In this document: in pieces, positions 8,718-16,951 of the stretch
How positions within the stretch are numbered: position 1 is the stretch's first letter
How the letters are laid out: each line of letters starts with the position of its first letter
Notes under the pieces: model-generated
Databases searched by the model: none
Told to the model about the DNA's origin: nothing
The model's input: the letters and a program-made list of their open reading frames with translations, nothing else
Position numbers and translations under genes: made by a program
DNA from: Streptomyces litmocidini
GTDB lineage: Bacteria > Actinomycetota > Actinomycetes > Streptomycetales > Streptomycetaceae
DNA length: 64,000 nt
Assembly (NCBI RefSeq): GCF_014649755.1
Contig: NZ_BMTQ01000003.1
Location: forward strand, 124,001-188,000
Direction of reading: 5' to 3'

Positions 8718-9335
8718 CTAGCCGGGCTCGATTTCGTCGTGGATGGTCAGCGCTCCGGCGAGGTCGAGATCGGCGACAGTGCCGTGTGCGCCGGCGCGGA
8801 CGAGCAGGACCGCGCCGAGCGCGGTGCTCCAGAACGTCCTGGCCTCCACGTCGAGCGGCCGACGGGCCTTCCAGCCGCGCCCGTCGACGAGCCGGCCCAC
8901 GAAGCGTTCGGACTGCCGGAACAGCAGCTGGAGGTGCCGGTCGACCACAGGGGCGAGTTCGGGCTTGGAGATCGCGGCGGCGAGGGCGCGCGCGACCGGG
9001 GGGAGCGAGGGCATGGCCAGTACGGCACGGGCGATGTTGCGCCGGAACGTCGCCGCGTCGGGGGCCTGGCGACCGATGCGCTCGATCCGTCGGGCGTCGT
9101 GCAGCAGGCCGAGAAAGGCGGCGTGCACGAGCAGCGAGTCCTTGGAGCCGAAGTAGTAGGTGACCTGGTTGGGGAAGGCGCCTGCCGCGTTCGCGATCTC
9201 CGCGACGCTCACCTCGGCGCCGGGCCGCTCCTTGCAGAGCCGCGCGGTCGCCTCGATCAGTCGGCGCCTCGTCGCGCGGCCACGGTCGCGCGATCGAGTG
9301 GACGTCGATCGGGCTTCGGTTCGCTTCTTCTCCAC
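8718..9335 (-). CDS. TetR family transcriptional regulator
   Basis: DNA-binding repressor of 205 residues. The N-terminal helix-turn-helix runs RRLIEATARLCKERPGAEV through VSVAEIANAAGAFPNQVTYYFGSKDSLL. The C-terminal domain (about residues 90-200) is the ligand/dimer part seen in TetR_C-like regulators. The start is GTG 9335; a TACAAT sequence suited to a -10 box lies only a few bases upstream, so the transcript may be leaderless. It is divergent from a ketosynthase gene and shares a 67-base intergenic region with it. Two matching palindromes there are its probable operators, so it likely controls itself and the ketosynthase. Confidence 0.88.
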   Translation of the reverse strand: MEKKRTEARSTSTRSRDRGRATRRRLIEATARLCKERPGAEVSVAEIANAAGAFPNQVTYYFGSKDSLLVHAAFLGLLHDARRIERIGRQAPDAATFRRNIARAVLAMPSLPPVARALAAAISKPELAPVVDRHLQLLFRQSERFVGRLVDGRGWKARRPLDVEARTFWSTALGAVLLVRAGAHGTVADLDLAGALTIHDEIEPG

Positions 9336-9342
9336 ACCCGAA

Positions 9343-9388
9343 TTGTATGTGATACAACATGGCCTTGTTGACTTGTATCGCATACAAG
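9343..9388. promoter_or_regulatory. Two palindromic operators between TetR and fabF-like genes
   Basis: TTGTAT-GTG-ATACAA occupies 9343-9357, and CTTGTAT-CGC-ATACAAG occupies 9372-9388. Both share the core TTGTATnnnATACAA and are perfect inverted repeats, with centres 30 bases (about three helical turns) apart. The first overlaps the probable -10 of the TetR gene; the second lies just before the ketosynthase ribosome site. Binding by the adjacent TetR is inferred from position. Confidence 0.8.
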
Positions 9389-9402
9389 AAAGGCTGAAGA
9401 GG

Positions 9403-10665
9403 ATGCACCGGACTGAAGTCGTCGTGACCGGACTCGGCGCGATCACGCCGCTCGGTGGAGACGTGGAGTCCACCTGGGAAGCCCTGCTGGCCGGTGAGTC
9501 CGGCATCCGTGGTGACGTCCTGCGAGGCCAGGAGGAGACCGGCCTTTCCGACGTCGTCGCGGGGACCATGGCGGCCGACCCCGCGGCATCGCTGCCGCCT
9601 GCGCAGGCCAGGCGGCTCGACCGCTCGCAGCAGGCGGCCCTCACCGCCGCGGCCGAGGCCTGGGCCGACGCCGGTGCCCCGGCGGTGGACCCGGACCGGC
9701 TCGCCTCGGCGATCGGCACGGGTATCGGTGGCGTGCACACGCTGTTGAAGCAGGACGACGTGCTGGAGGCGGCCGGGGTGCGGCGCGTCTCGCCGCGCAC
9801 GGTCCCGATGCTCATGCCCAACGCGGCGGCGGCGCTGATCAGCATCGAATACGGCGCACGGGCCGGGGTCTACACGCCCGTCTCGGCGTGCTCCTCCGGT
9901 GCCGAGGCGATCGCCCTGGGGGCCAGGCTCATCCGTGCCGGCGAGGCGGACGTGGTCATAGCGGGCGGCACCGAGGCCGCGATCACTCCGATCACCGTCG
10001 CCGGCTTCGCCCAGGCACAGGCGCTGTCGCGGCACACCGCGGACCCCGCCTCGGCGTCCCGGCCGTTCGCCGCGGACCGCAGCGGGTTCGTTCTCGGCGA
10101 AGGCGCCGCTGTCGTGGTGCTCGAAAGCGCCGAACACGCCGCCGCCCGGGGCGCACGCGTCCACGCGGTGCTCGCGGGCGCCGGCATCGCCGCCGACGCC
10201 CACCACATCACGGCCCCCGCCGCCGACGGCTCAGGTCAGATCTCGGCCATGCGGAAGGCCCTCGCACAAGCCGGCCTGGTTCCCGAACGGATCAGCCACG
10301 TCAACGCCCACGCCACCGGAACCCCGGTCGGCGACATCGCGGAGGCGCACGCGATCAGGGAGGTCTTCGGCCGCGCCACCGTGACGGCCCCCAAGGCGGC
10401 GCTCGGGCATCTCTTCGGTGCGGCCGGTGCGATCGAGGCACTCATCGCCGTCCTCAGCGTGGAGCGCGGCGTCATCCCGCCGACCCGCAACCTCACCGCG
10501 GCCGGCGTCGGGCCCGACATCGATCTCGATGTCGTCGCGGAGCGGCGAGACGCCCCCCAGGAAGCCGTGCTCAGCAACTCCTTCGGCTTCGGTGGACAGA
10601 ACGTCTCGCTCGTCGTCACCGGCACACGGCACCGCACGCCCCGTACGGCCTCCCCCACCTCATGA
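9403..10665 (+). CDS. Beta-ketoacyl-ACP synthase II (FabF-type), stand-alone
   Basis: Condensing enzyme of 420 residues that elongates acyl-ACP with malonyl-ACP. The thiolase-fold catalytic triad is complete: Cys163 in VSACSSGAEA, His303 in NAHATGTPVGD and His336 in ALGHLFGAAGA; the C-terminal SNSFGFGGQN is also present. ATG 9403 follows AAGAAAGGCTGAAGAGG. No ACP, malonyl transferase or reductase gene is nearby, so it does not belong to the housekeeping fab operon. The divergent TetR gene and paired operators suggest induction by a fatty-acid-like or toxic ligand. A role in fatty acid modification or in resistance to a FabF inhibitor is possible but not shown. Confidence 0.88.
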   Translation: MHRTEVVVTGLGAITPLGGDVESTWEALLAGESGIRGDVLRGQEETGLSDVVAGTMAADPAASLPPAQARRLDRSQQAALTAAAEAWADAGAPAVDPDRLASAIGTGIGGVHTLLKQDDVLEAAGVRRVSPRTVPMLMPNAAAALISIEYGARAGVYTPVSACSSGAEAIALGARLIRAGEADVVIAGGTEAAITPITVAGFAQAQALSRHTADPASASRPFAADRSGFVLGEGAAVVVLESAEHAAARGARVHAVLAGAGIAADAHHITAPAADGSGQISAMRKALAQAGLVPERISHVNAHATGTPVGDIAEAHAIREVFGRATVTAPKAALGHLFGAAGAIEALIAVLSVERGVIPPTRNLTAAGVGPDIDLDVVAERRDAPQEAVLSNSFGFGGQNVSLVVTGTRHRTPRTASPTS

Positions 10666-10894
10666 CCCACGCGAACGCACCGTCGTCCGTGGAGGGCCGC
10701 CGTCGACGGGACGCCGGTCGATCGGGCAGGTGCGCTCGCGGCACCGTCCGCATGCGCGCCCGCCCTCACGTCACTCCCGGGCGCGCGTCCCGCACCTTGC
10801 TCCCGCGAAAGCCGCATGATCACCGGGCAGCCGCGGATCTGTCCCATTTTCCGCCCCTGTCTGGGTAGGGGCACGGAGGAAAGAGGAAACGGAC

Positions 10895-11068
10895 ATGAGC
10901 GCCAGCGAGAAGATCAAGGCCAAGGCCGAACAGGTGGCCGGCAAGGCCATACGGAAGGCGGCGCACGCGGTGGGCAACCGCAGCGTCACGGTGAAGGGCG
11001 CCGCTCTGGAGACCCGTGGCAAAGCCCGCGAGGCGAAGGAGCGCGGCAAGGACGTCTTCAAGCACTGA
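10895..11068 (+). CDS. CsbD family stress-response protein
   Basis: A small 57-residue, Lys/Ala-rich helical protein (MSASEKIKAKAEQVAGKAIR, later KGAALETRGKAREAKERGKD), matching the CsbD/YjbJ family of general-stress proteins of unknown biochemical activity. The ribosome site GGAGGAAAGAGGAAAC ends about 5 bases before ATG 10895. A GGGTAG at 10863 resembles the -10 of SigB-type stress sigma factors in Streptomyces, but I could not find a convincing -35. It is followed at once by a strong hairpin, so it forms a monocistronic unit. Confidence 0.85.
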   Translation: MSASEKIKAKAEQVAGKAIRKAAHAVGNRSVTVKGAALETRGKAREAKERGKDVFKH

Positions 11069-11069
11069 G

Positions 11070-11096
11070 CCGGCGGGGCGCCGGGGCGCCCGCCGG
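11070..11096 (+). terminator. Hairpin terminator after csbD-like gene
   Basis: CCGGCGGG at 11070-11077 pairs with CCCGCCGG at 11089-11096; CGCC (11079-11082) pairs with GGCG (11085-11088), with one bulge. It starts two bases after the stop codon. Confidence 0.55.
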
Positions 11097-11818
11097 GGCA
11101 CGTGGAGGGCCGAGGAGGGCTCCCCCGCCCCTCGGGGTTCCCTCACCCGGCTTGTTGAACCGAGCCCGGTGTGTCGCACCGGGCCGGTTCGGCCCCGCCC
11201 CGGGGTCCTCCGGGGCGTGCGCCCCGTCCCTCCGGAACAGCGGACCGCCGTCCGACGGCTTCCTCTCCCCGGCCCCGCCCTCGTGACCGCCCCGGCCCGC
11301 CCTCCCCGCCTCGGACGGCCGCTCCGCCCGCGCCGGGGGCTTCACCGGTGGGTCACGGCTCGGGCCCGCTTCTCCTGAGCGTCCCCCCTTTTCCCCGCTT
11401 TCCCCCGCATGCGGACGCCGTCTCCTTCACGGCCGGACTCCTTTACAGGGGGGGCACCTTGGATGTCGGCGTTTCGGCCATACCCGGCTTTCGCAAGGAC
11501 CCCCGTCCCGCACGGATCGATGCACACCGCACGAACGAGCTTTCGCCCGACAGCGGGGTTCGAATGCCGTCCGAAACACGTGTGTTCGAGACGCGGGCCG
11601 GCGTCGTTGAGCCGTCCGACACCCTCACTCGACCCGTCGGAGGCCGTGATGTACCCCCTTCCCGCTGTTCCTGCTCGGGCCGACCGGTCTCAGGACGACC
11701 GGTCTCGGGCCGAGCGGCCTCAGGACGATCAGTGCGGGCGCGGATTCTCTTCGGTCACGGCTCCGCGTCCAGCCGCCACCTCCCGTCGCACGGCGCGGCC
11801 GGACGCGGGGTGGGGGGC
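11097..11818. other. 722-bp intergenic region with a 30-bp tandem duplication
   Basis: No supported gene. At 11675-11734 two adjacent 30-base copies (each starting TCGGGCCGA and containing CTCAGGACGA) are seen, the second diverged at several positions. The upstream half is C- and T-rich with scattered CCCGCC runs. The Nudix gene's promoter must lie here, but I could not identify it. Confidence 0.55.
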
Positions 11819-12322
11819 ATGACGGGCGGCGGTGAGGCGCCGGCGGCCGCCGCCGGGACCGCACCGGCGAACGCCCCGTCCGGGACCGTGCCGAACGTGG
11901 TCGGTGTCCACCTCTACCTGGAGCAGGAAGGGCGGGTCCTGATGGGTCTGCGGCATCCGGATTCGGCGTACGCCGGTGGGTCCTGGCACGTGCCGGCGGG
12001 CCACTGCGAGGCGGAGGCCGCCACCGCGTGCCTCGCGAGGGAGGCGCACGAGGAAACGGGGCTGGTGATCGACCCTGCCGACGTCGAGCCCGTCCACACG
12101 GTGCACATGGTGGACCGGCCCGACGATCCGCCCCGCATCCAGCTCTTCTTCCGTGCCCACCACTGGGAGGGCGCCCCGAAGCACCGGGAACCGGACAAGT
12201 GCGTCGCCTGGCAGTGGTGGAGCGCGGAGGACCTGCCCGAGCCGACCGTGCCCTACGCCCGTGAGGCGATCGAGGGCATCCGGACGGGTCGTGCCTACAC
12301 GGAACTGGGGTGGGGGCGTTGA
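11819..12322 (+). CDS. Nudix hydrolase
   Basis: Pyrophosphohydrolase of 167 residues. The Nudix box is GHCEAEAATACLAREAHEET, then GLV; the REAHEETG metal-binding part is intact, but only four residues separate the first Gly from the first Glu instead of five. The rest, with EPDKCVAWQWWSAEDLPEP, resembles a Streptomyces group close to mutator-type dNTP pyrophosphatases. I chose ATG 11819; GTG 11810 is possible. The end overlaps the next frame by 13 bases. It is closely related to the Nudix domain at 12945, sharing both the one-residue-short box and the EPDKC segment, so the two probably arose by duplication. Confidence 0.82.
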   Translation: MTGGGEAPAAAAGTAPANAPSGTVPNVVGVHLYLEQEGRVLMGLRHPDSAYAGGSWHVPAGHCEAEAATACLAREAHEETGLVIDPADVEPVHTVHMVDRPDDPPRIQLFFRAHHWEGAPKHREPDKCVAWQWWSAEDLPEPTVPYAREAIEGIRTGRAYTELGWGR

Positions 12323-12948
12323 ACGGCTGCGGCACGGGGGGCGCCGCGTACGCCGCCCGCTCCGACAGCGCGCGGGGCCGGCTCCGCCGCGGTCTGGTCG
12401 GGCGCCGGCTTCTCACCGAACTCCCGGGCCGTCCCGTCACGGTTCTCGATGCCGGCTGCGGGAACGGCGAGATGCCCCTCCGCGTCGACCGCGTCCTCCG
12501 GCTGGAACCCGGGCAGCGCCACCTGGAGCTCGGCCCGGGCCCGGGGATCTCCCTCGCCGTCACCGGCCCCCGTCTCGCCGCCGGAGCCGAGCGTGACGGC
12601 CACATGGCCTCCTTCGCCCGGCGCAACCCCGGCCGGCTCGGTCCGGGGGTCGCGGTCTCCCGCCGGGCGGCCCGTCCGGGCGTCACCCCCGAGGCGGTCC
12701 CGGTCCTCGTCGTCATGGTGGGAGACGTGGACTCGCCGGTTCCGCTCGATCTCGGTGCCGGTGCCGGTGCCGGTGCCGGAGAGCTTCCGGCCGCGCACCG
12801 GACGGCCCGCGTGGACATGGTGGACGAGGACCGTTCCGAGGGCGACGTCCGGCAACTGCCGGAGCAGCACGGCGAGGACGGCGGCGGGCACGTCGGGGAC
12901 ACCGGGTGCACGGTGCTGTCGGCCCGGCGGCCGGGAGGCGGCACGTGA
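12310..12948 (+). CDS. Degenerate SAM-methyltransferase-like ORF between two Nudix genes
   Basis: A 212-codon frame. Its start (YAARSDSARGRLRRGLVGRR, then VTVLDAGCGNGE) looks like the N-terminus and motif I of a class I methyltransferase. A second motif-I-like piece, LELGPGPGISL, follows within 40 residues and continues as HMASFARRNPG. After that, a four-copy GGTGCC microrepeat (12754-12777, encoding Gly-Ala) and low-complexity sequence replace the expected downstream motifs. Both ends overlap flanking Nudix genes (GTGA at 12945), which suits translational coupling. It may be a decayed or chimeric methyltransferase rather than an active enzyme, or non-coding filler. Confidence 0.4.
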   Translation: MGALNGCGTGGAAYAARSDSARGRLRRGLVGRRLLTELPGRPVTVLDAGCGNGEMPLRVDRVLRLEPGQRHLELGPGPGISLAVTGPRLAAGAERDGHMASFARRNPGRLGPGVAVSRRAARPGVTPEAVPVLVVMVGDVDSPVPLDLGAGAGAGAGELPAAHRTARVDMVDEDRSEGDVRQLPEQHGEDGGGHVGDTGCTVLSARRPGGGT

Positions 12949-14402
12949 GCGGCGTGCGGCACACCGTGCCGGTGGACGTTCACCTGATCGCCGTCCGCGA
13001 CGGAGAGCGGGGTCCGGAGGTGCTGCTGTCCCGGCGGGCCGGCGGCGTGTACGCGTCCGGTCTGTGGCACGCGCCGTCGGGTCACGTGGAGCGGGAGACC
13101 GTCGTGGAAGCCGTCGTACGCGAGACGCTGGAGGAGACCGGCCTCGTGGTCGATCCGGGGGACGTCCGTGCGGCCGTGGTCGTGCACCACCGGCCGCCGG
13201 GCGGCGGGCGGGAACGGGTCGGGTTCTTCTTCGAGGTCCGCCGTTGGCGGGGCACGCCGCGGGTGGCCGAGCCGGACAAGTGCGACGCGATGGAGTGGTT
13301 CCCGATCGCGGCGCTGCCGGAGCCGATGGTCGCCTACTGCCGGGCCGGACTCGACGCCTATCGGACCGGTGCGCCGGTCGCTCTGCACTTCCACGCCCCC
13401 GAGGACCCGATCGCCCACGACCCGTGCGTCGACCGTCTCCGCCTCCTCGACGGGCCGGGGGCCGCGGGTCCTGGGCCGGATCCGGGCGTGCGGGATTTCG
13501 CCGAGCGCGCCGTCGGCCGCGTCGCCGCATGGGCGGATGTGTCCTGGGCCCGGGAGAACAGCCGTGTGTGGCGCGTCCGCGGCGCGGCGGGCGGCGAGTG
13601 GTTCGTGAAGGTCCACCAGAACGAGAAGTTCCACCGTCGCGAGACGGCCGCGTTGCGTGGCTGGGTTCCCGGACTGGGCGGCGCCGGGCCCCGCCTCGTG
13701 GCCGCGGACCCGGACCTCCGGGCGATCGTGGTGACCGCGGTCGCGGGCCGCTCCCTGCACGGCATGGTGCTGACCGGCGCCGAGGAGCGCGCGGTGTTCG
13801 AGGCGATCGGCGCGCTCGCGGCCCGCATCCACGCGAGTCCCCTCCCCGCGACGGCCTCCGGTGCCGCGCCCGTGGGACCGTACGACCGAATGGAGCGGCA
13901 TCTGGACGCGGCGCGGCCGCTGCTCGAACCGGGCGACGAGGAGTGCGTCCGCGCGGCCGTCGCCGCCGCCCGGGGCTCCGGGCCGCTCATGCCGGTGGTG
14001 ACGCACGGCGACCTGCAGCTGCGCAACCTTCTTCTCGGCGCCGACGGCGCGGTGCGCTTCATCGACGTCGAGCGCAGTGAACTTCGGCCCCGAGTGGGGG
14101 ACTTCGTCCGCCTCTTCGACCACTTCGACGGCCGGGACGACCTGGCCACGGCGTTCTTCGTCGGCTACGGCCGCCCGCTGTCCGACACGGAGGGGGCGCA
14201 TCTGGTCGCGAGCGTCGCCCTGGACTCGGTCTCCGGCATCGCTTTCGGGACGCGATCCGGGGACCCGGAGCTCGTCGAACGCGGCCGCCGCGCCCTCGCC
14301 CGCCTGCGTACCGGCGGCACGTGGCCCGGCGGCGGGAGGACGGGGACGTGGGCGGCCGGTGGCGCATCCGACCGGAGCCCCGACGGTGGCGGTCGGCCGT
14401 GA
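12945..14402 (+). CDS. Nudix hydrolase fused to an aminoglycoside-phosphotransferase-like kinase
   Basis: A 485-residue two-domain protein. Residues 1-150 form a Nudix domain (box GHVERETVVEAVVRETLEET, then GLV; the same short spacing as the Nudix at 11819). Residues 170-460 form an APH/choline-kinase fold: the N-lobe has ENSRVWRVRG and EWFVKVHQNEKFHRRE; the catalytic loop HGDLQLRN has His354, Asp356 and Asn361; the metal-binding DVE has Asp374. GGGAGG lies 6 bases before GTG 12945, and the stop of the previous frame overlaps. The joined activities (nucleotide pyrophosphate hydrolysis and small-molecule phosphorylation) suggest sequential action on one metabolite, but the substrate is unknown. 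Confidence 0.85.
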   Translation: MSGVRHTVPVDVHLIAVRDGERGPEVLLSRRAGGVYASGLWHAPSGHVERETVVEAVVRETLEETGLVVDPGDVRAAVVVHHRPPGGGRERVGFFFEVRRWRGTPRVAEPDKCDAMEWFPIAALPEPMVAYCRAGLDAYRTGAPVALHFHAPEDPIAHDPCVDRLRLLDGPGAAGPGPDPGVRDFAERAVGRVAAWADVSWARENSRVWRVRGAAGGEWFVKVHQNEKFHRRETAALRGWVPGLGGAGPRLVAADPDLRAIVVTAVAGRSLHGMVLTGAEERAVFEAIGALAARIHASPLPATASGAAPVGPYDRMERHLDAARPLLEPGDEECVRAAVAAARGSGPLMPVVTHGDLQLRNLLLGADGAVRFIDVERSELRPRVGDFVRLFDHFDGRDDLATAFFVGYGRPLSDTEGAHLVASVALDSVSGIAFGTRSGDPELVERGRRALARLRTGGTWPGGGRTGTWAAGGASDRSPDGGGRP

Positions 14403-14744
14403 CCCTTCCCTGCCCGCCTCCGTCGAGGAGGCCGACGCGAATCGAGCAACCGACCACGCCTCCACCGGTGTTCACGGCGCCGGCCGTTACCGGGGACGTC
14501 GCGCGGACGTCCCGCGTGTTCACCGCCTCGGTCCGCGGCGCGCAGGTCGCACCGACCGGCCCGGAGCTGTGGGGGTGCCGGGCCGCACGCCCGGGCACCG
14601 TGCCGGCACGAGCCGGTCGCGCAGCGCCCGCGCGCCGTACGGTAAGGCGGGCGGACGGCGCGGGAAGGGCACTGCCCTCGCGGACGTGGCGGTGCGCCGG
14701 GCGGCGCCGCGCCCCCGGCACGAACCCCGCCGATCGGAGGAACG
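14403..14744. other. Intergenic stretch without a supported gene
   Basis: 342 bases between two same-strand Nudix genes. Nothing recognisable except the AGGA-type ribosome site (GGAGGAACG) just before 14745. Confidence 0.5.
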
Positions 14745-15518
14745 ATGACGACAAGCACCGCCGACCGGCCCGAGCCGGAGGACGCGCCCGGGTCCGCCCG
14801 GCCTCCGGTCGAGTTCCTCGATGCCCGCGCGCTGGTGTTCGCCGAGCAGGCGACGCCGGTCCTCTCCTCCTGGGAGGAACGGGAAGTGGACCGGCTCTGG
14901 GAGGAGACGACGGCCCGCAACCCCGCCACGTTCGACGGCCCGCTGGTGGCCGTTCTCGGCCTCGACCGGTCCGGAGACGGAAGCCTGGTCGTGCGCTGGG
15001 CCCCGATGACGTACCGCTTTCGTGCCCTGCGCCGGCTGCGGCCGCCCGAGCAGGTCCCCGGGTCTGTGTTCGTCACCGTCCTCCTGCCCACCGAGAACGG
15101 CCTCGTGGTCGGGCGCGGCTCTCCTGCCACCGCGGCGCCCGGCCGGTGGAGCCTGCCGGGCGGCGCGGTCGAACCGCCCGGGGCCGGCGAGCCCCTGAAC
15201 GCGGCAGAGCTGCGCCGGCACGCCGCCCGTGAGCTGGTGGAGGAGACCGGTGTGCGCGTCGGCGCCGAGGAGCTGGAGCTGTGGGCCCTCACCCGGAGCA
15301 GCCGGTTCGGCGGCCTCGGCTTCCACTTTCTCTGTCCGCCCGCGTCCGGGGCCCTCGTACGCCGCCTGCACGCGGACCTGTCTGTCGTGCAGACCGCGTC
15401 CGGCGCGGGACCGGAACTCGACGAGATCGACTTCGTGTCCTCGCCGGTCGCGGCCGGTCGCCTCGGTTCGACGGCGGACTACCTGCCTCAGCTGTTCGAC
15501 CGGTACTTCACCGCCTGA
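14745..15518 (+). CDS. Nudix hydrolase (third of the group)
   Basis: A 257-residue protein with a longer N-terminal extension than the other two. After about 115 residues comes FVTVLLPTENGLVVGRGS, then the Nudix box region: GRWSLPGGAVEPPG, with the catalytic helix RELVEETGVRV. The N-terminal 100 residues (DARALVFAEQ; WEERE; FDGPLVAVLGL) look like the recognition region of NUDT-type hydrolases of nucleoside-diphosphate derivatives. GGAGGA is 5 bases before ATG 14745. It is separated by 342 bases from the fusion gene, so probably an independent unit. Substrate unknown. Confidence 0.82.
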   Translation: MTTSTADRPEPEDAPGSARPPVEFLDARALVFAEQATPVLSSWEEREVDRLWEETTARNPATFDGPLVAVLGLDRSGDGSLVVRWAPMTYRFRALRRLRPPEQVPGSVFVTVLLPTENGLVVGRGSPATAAPGRWSLPGGAVEPPGAGEPLNAAELRRHAARELVEETGVRVGAEELELWALTRSSRFGGLGFHFLCPPASGALVRRLHADLSVVQTASGAGPELDEIDFVSSPVAAGRLGSTADYLPQLFDRYFTA

Positions 15519-15767
15519 CCCGTGCGCCACCGCCTCCTTCGGATCTCCGTGTTCGCGAAGGGACGTCATAGGGATGTCGTGCCGAACGCGGACGGACGGG
15601 TTCTGGGATCAGGGCGCCGCGGGATCCGCTCGCCGCCGCGCGAGTACCACCCCGCCGCCCTGCCCCCTTACGGGGCCGGGAACCGCTCCACCCGCGCAGG
15701 CGCGGCATCGCGAGCCGCTGCGACCGGGCTTCGAAAAGCCGCACCGATGTGATGCCTGCTCGCGGGC

Positions 15768-16214
15768 TCAGACGAGGGCGGTGACCAGCAGGGTGAAGGC
15801 GGCGACGATGACGGCGACGCGGACGTAGTGGAAGCGGTCCCAGCGGTTCATCTGCTGCTTCCAGTCGGCGGGCCGGTTCTCGGGGGTCCAGGTCTTGCCC
15901 CGGTCGTTGATCGGGACGAGCAGCAGGATCGACATGATCACGCTCAGAATCAGCAGCGCGGCGGCGATGACGACGAGGCCGGCGCCGGGGCGGTGCCATC
16001 CCGCGACGGCCCAGGCCGCGCTCAGGAGGAGCGAGCCGATGTACCAGACGGGCATCAGGGCGCCGAGCATCCGGCCCCCGTGGGCGCGGCCGAGCTGGCC
16101 GCTGTCCTCGGGGAGGGCGTCGAGGATCCGGTTGATGACGAAGGCGACGGAGAACTCCACCCCCACCATCAGGCCGACGACCACGGTGGTGAAGACCTCG
16201 AGTGCGTTGAGCAT
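15768..16214 (-). CDS. DUF1772 family membrane protein
   Basis: A 148-residue integral membrane protein with four predicted helices: residues 5-27, about 55-75, 80-102 and 128-146. The family (anthrone oxygenase-like DUF1772) includes small membrane proteins near polyketide and oxidoreductase genes, but biochemical roles are mostly unproven. GGAGGGG precedes ATG 16214 by 5 bases. It is divergent from a TetR gene and shares an intergenic region with two perfect operator palindromes, so TetR probably represses it. Most likely a small-molecule-inducible membrane protein. Confidence 0.82.
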   Translation of the reverse strand: MLNALEVFTTVVVGLMVGVEFSVAFVINRILDALPEDSGQLGRAHGGRMLGALMPVWYIGSLLLSAAWAVAGWHRPGAGLVVIAAALLILSVIMSILLLVPINDRGKTWTPENRPADWKQQMNRWDRFHYVRVAVIVAAFTLLVTALV

Positions 16215-16232
16215 GATGACCCCTCCAGATGT

Positions 16233-16296
16233 CTAGCAGTGCTAGCCGATGAGGCAACGCTAGTACTGCTGCCGCTCGATTGTCTAGCGGTGCTAG
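16233..16296. promoter_or_regulatory. Two TetR-type operators plus a half-site
   Basis: TCTAGC-AGT-GCTAG at 16232-16245 and TCTAGC-GGT-GCTAG at 16283-16296 are perfect CTAGC/GCTAG palindromes; a half-site GCTAG lies between them at 16259-16263. The right one merges with TAGGAT (16294-16299), a good -10 box only 6 bases before the TetR ATG, so binding would block transcription of the regulator and of the divergent DUF1772 gene. Confidence 0.8.
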
Positions 16297-16305
16297 GATC
16301 GAATC

Positions 16306-16884
16306 ATGTCGGTACAGGAACGCAAGCAGCGCGAACGGGCGGACCGCGAGCGCCTCATCGTGGCGACCGCCCGCGAACTCGCCGAGCAGCAGGGCTGGGA
16401 CGCGGTCACCACCCGGCGGCTCGCCGAGCGCATCGAATACAGCCAGCCCGTCCTCTACAGCCATTTCCGCGGCAAGCGCGAGATCATCGGCGCCGTCGCC
16501 CTCGAAGGTGCCGCCGAGATGGCGGCGGCGCTGCGGGCCGCGACCTCCGCCGCGGACGGCCCTCGCGCCCGGGTCACCGCCCTCGCCCGCACCTATCTGG
16601 ACTTCGCCGAGCGCAATCCGGCGGTCTACGACGCCATGTTCCAGCTCGACGGGGGTCTGGCATTCGCGCGCGAGGAGACCCCGGAGCCGCTGAAGGACGC
16701 CTTCGCCGCCCTGCTGGAGAGCCTCGGCGAGGTCGCCGGGGACGGCGTCCACCCGGCGCTGTTCACCGAGGTGTTCTGGGCGTCCCTGCACGGGCTGGCC
16801 ACCCTGACCCGGGCGGGACGGCTACCGCCCGGGGACACCGAGCAGAGGGTGGAACTGTTCGTGGAGCGGCTCGCCGTGCTCTGA
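16306..16884 (+). CDS. TetR family transcriptional regulator
   Basis: A 192-residue repressor. The helix-turn-helix is ARELAEQQGWDAVTTRRLAE through RIEYSQPVLYSHFRGKREII; the C-terminal half is a TetR_C-type ligand domain (WHG-like, RAATSAADGPRARVTALART). TAGGAT sits 6 bases before ATG 16306 with no ribosome site, so the mRNA is probably leaderless. It is divergent from the DUF1772 gene, and operators overlap both promoters. A terminator hairpin begins within its stop codon. Confidence 0.88.
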   Translation: MSVQERKQRERADRERLIVATARELAEQQGWDAVTTRRLAERIEYSQPVLYSHFRGKREIIGAVALEGAAEMAAALRAATSAADGPRARVTALARTYLDFAERNPAVYDAMFQLDGGLAFAREETPEPLKDAFAALLESLGEVAGDGVHPALFTEVFWASLHGLATLTRAGRLPPGDTEQRVELFVERLAVL

Positions 16885-16907
16885 CACGCCGTTCCGACGG
16901 GGTGTCA
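16882..16907 (+). terminator. Hairpin at end of TetR gene
   Basis: TGACACGCCGT (16882-16892) pairs with ACGGGGTGTCA (16897-16907), 10 of 11 positions, around a TCCG tetraloop. The stem includes the stop codon. Confidence 0.55.
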
Positions 16908-16911
16908 GGAG

Positions 16912-16951
16912 CCCGCTCCGGAAGCCGCTGCTCACCCGCTCCGGAAGCCGC
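16912..16951. repeat. 17-bp direct repeat, two copies
   Basis: CCCGCTCCGGAAGCCGC occurs at 16912-16928 and 16935-16951, 23 bases apart, in the spacer between convergent genes. Confidence 0.7.

Noticed and set aside
9368..9373. TTGACT as a -35 box for the ketosynthase gene
   Set aside because: No matching -10 at 16-18 bases downstream; it overlaps the operator and may be chance.
10841..10867. SigB-type promoter before the CsbD gene
   Set aside because: GGGTAG fits a -10 but no GNNTN-type -35 stands at the right spacing, so I did not list it as a promoter.
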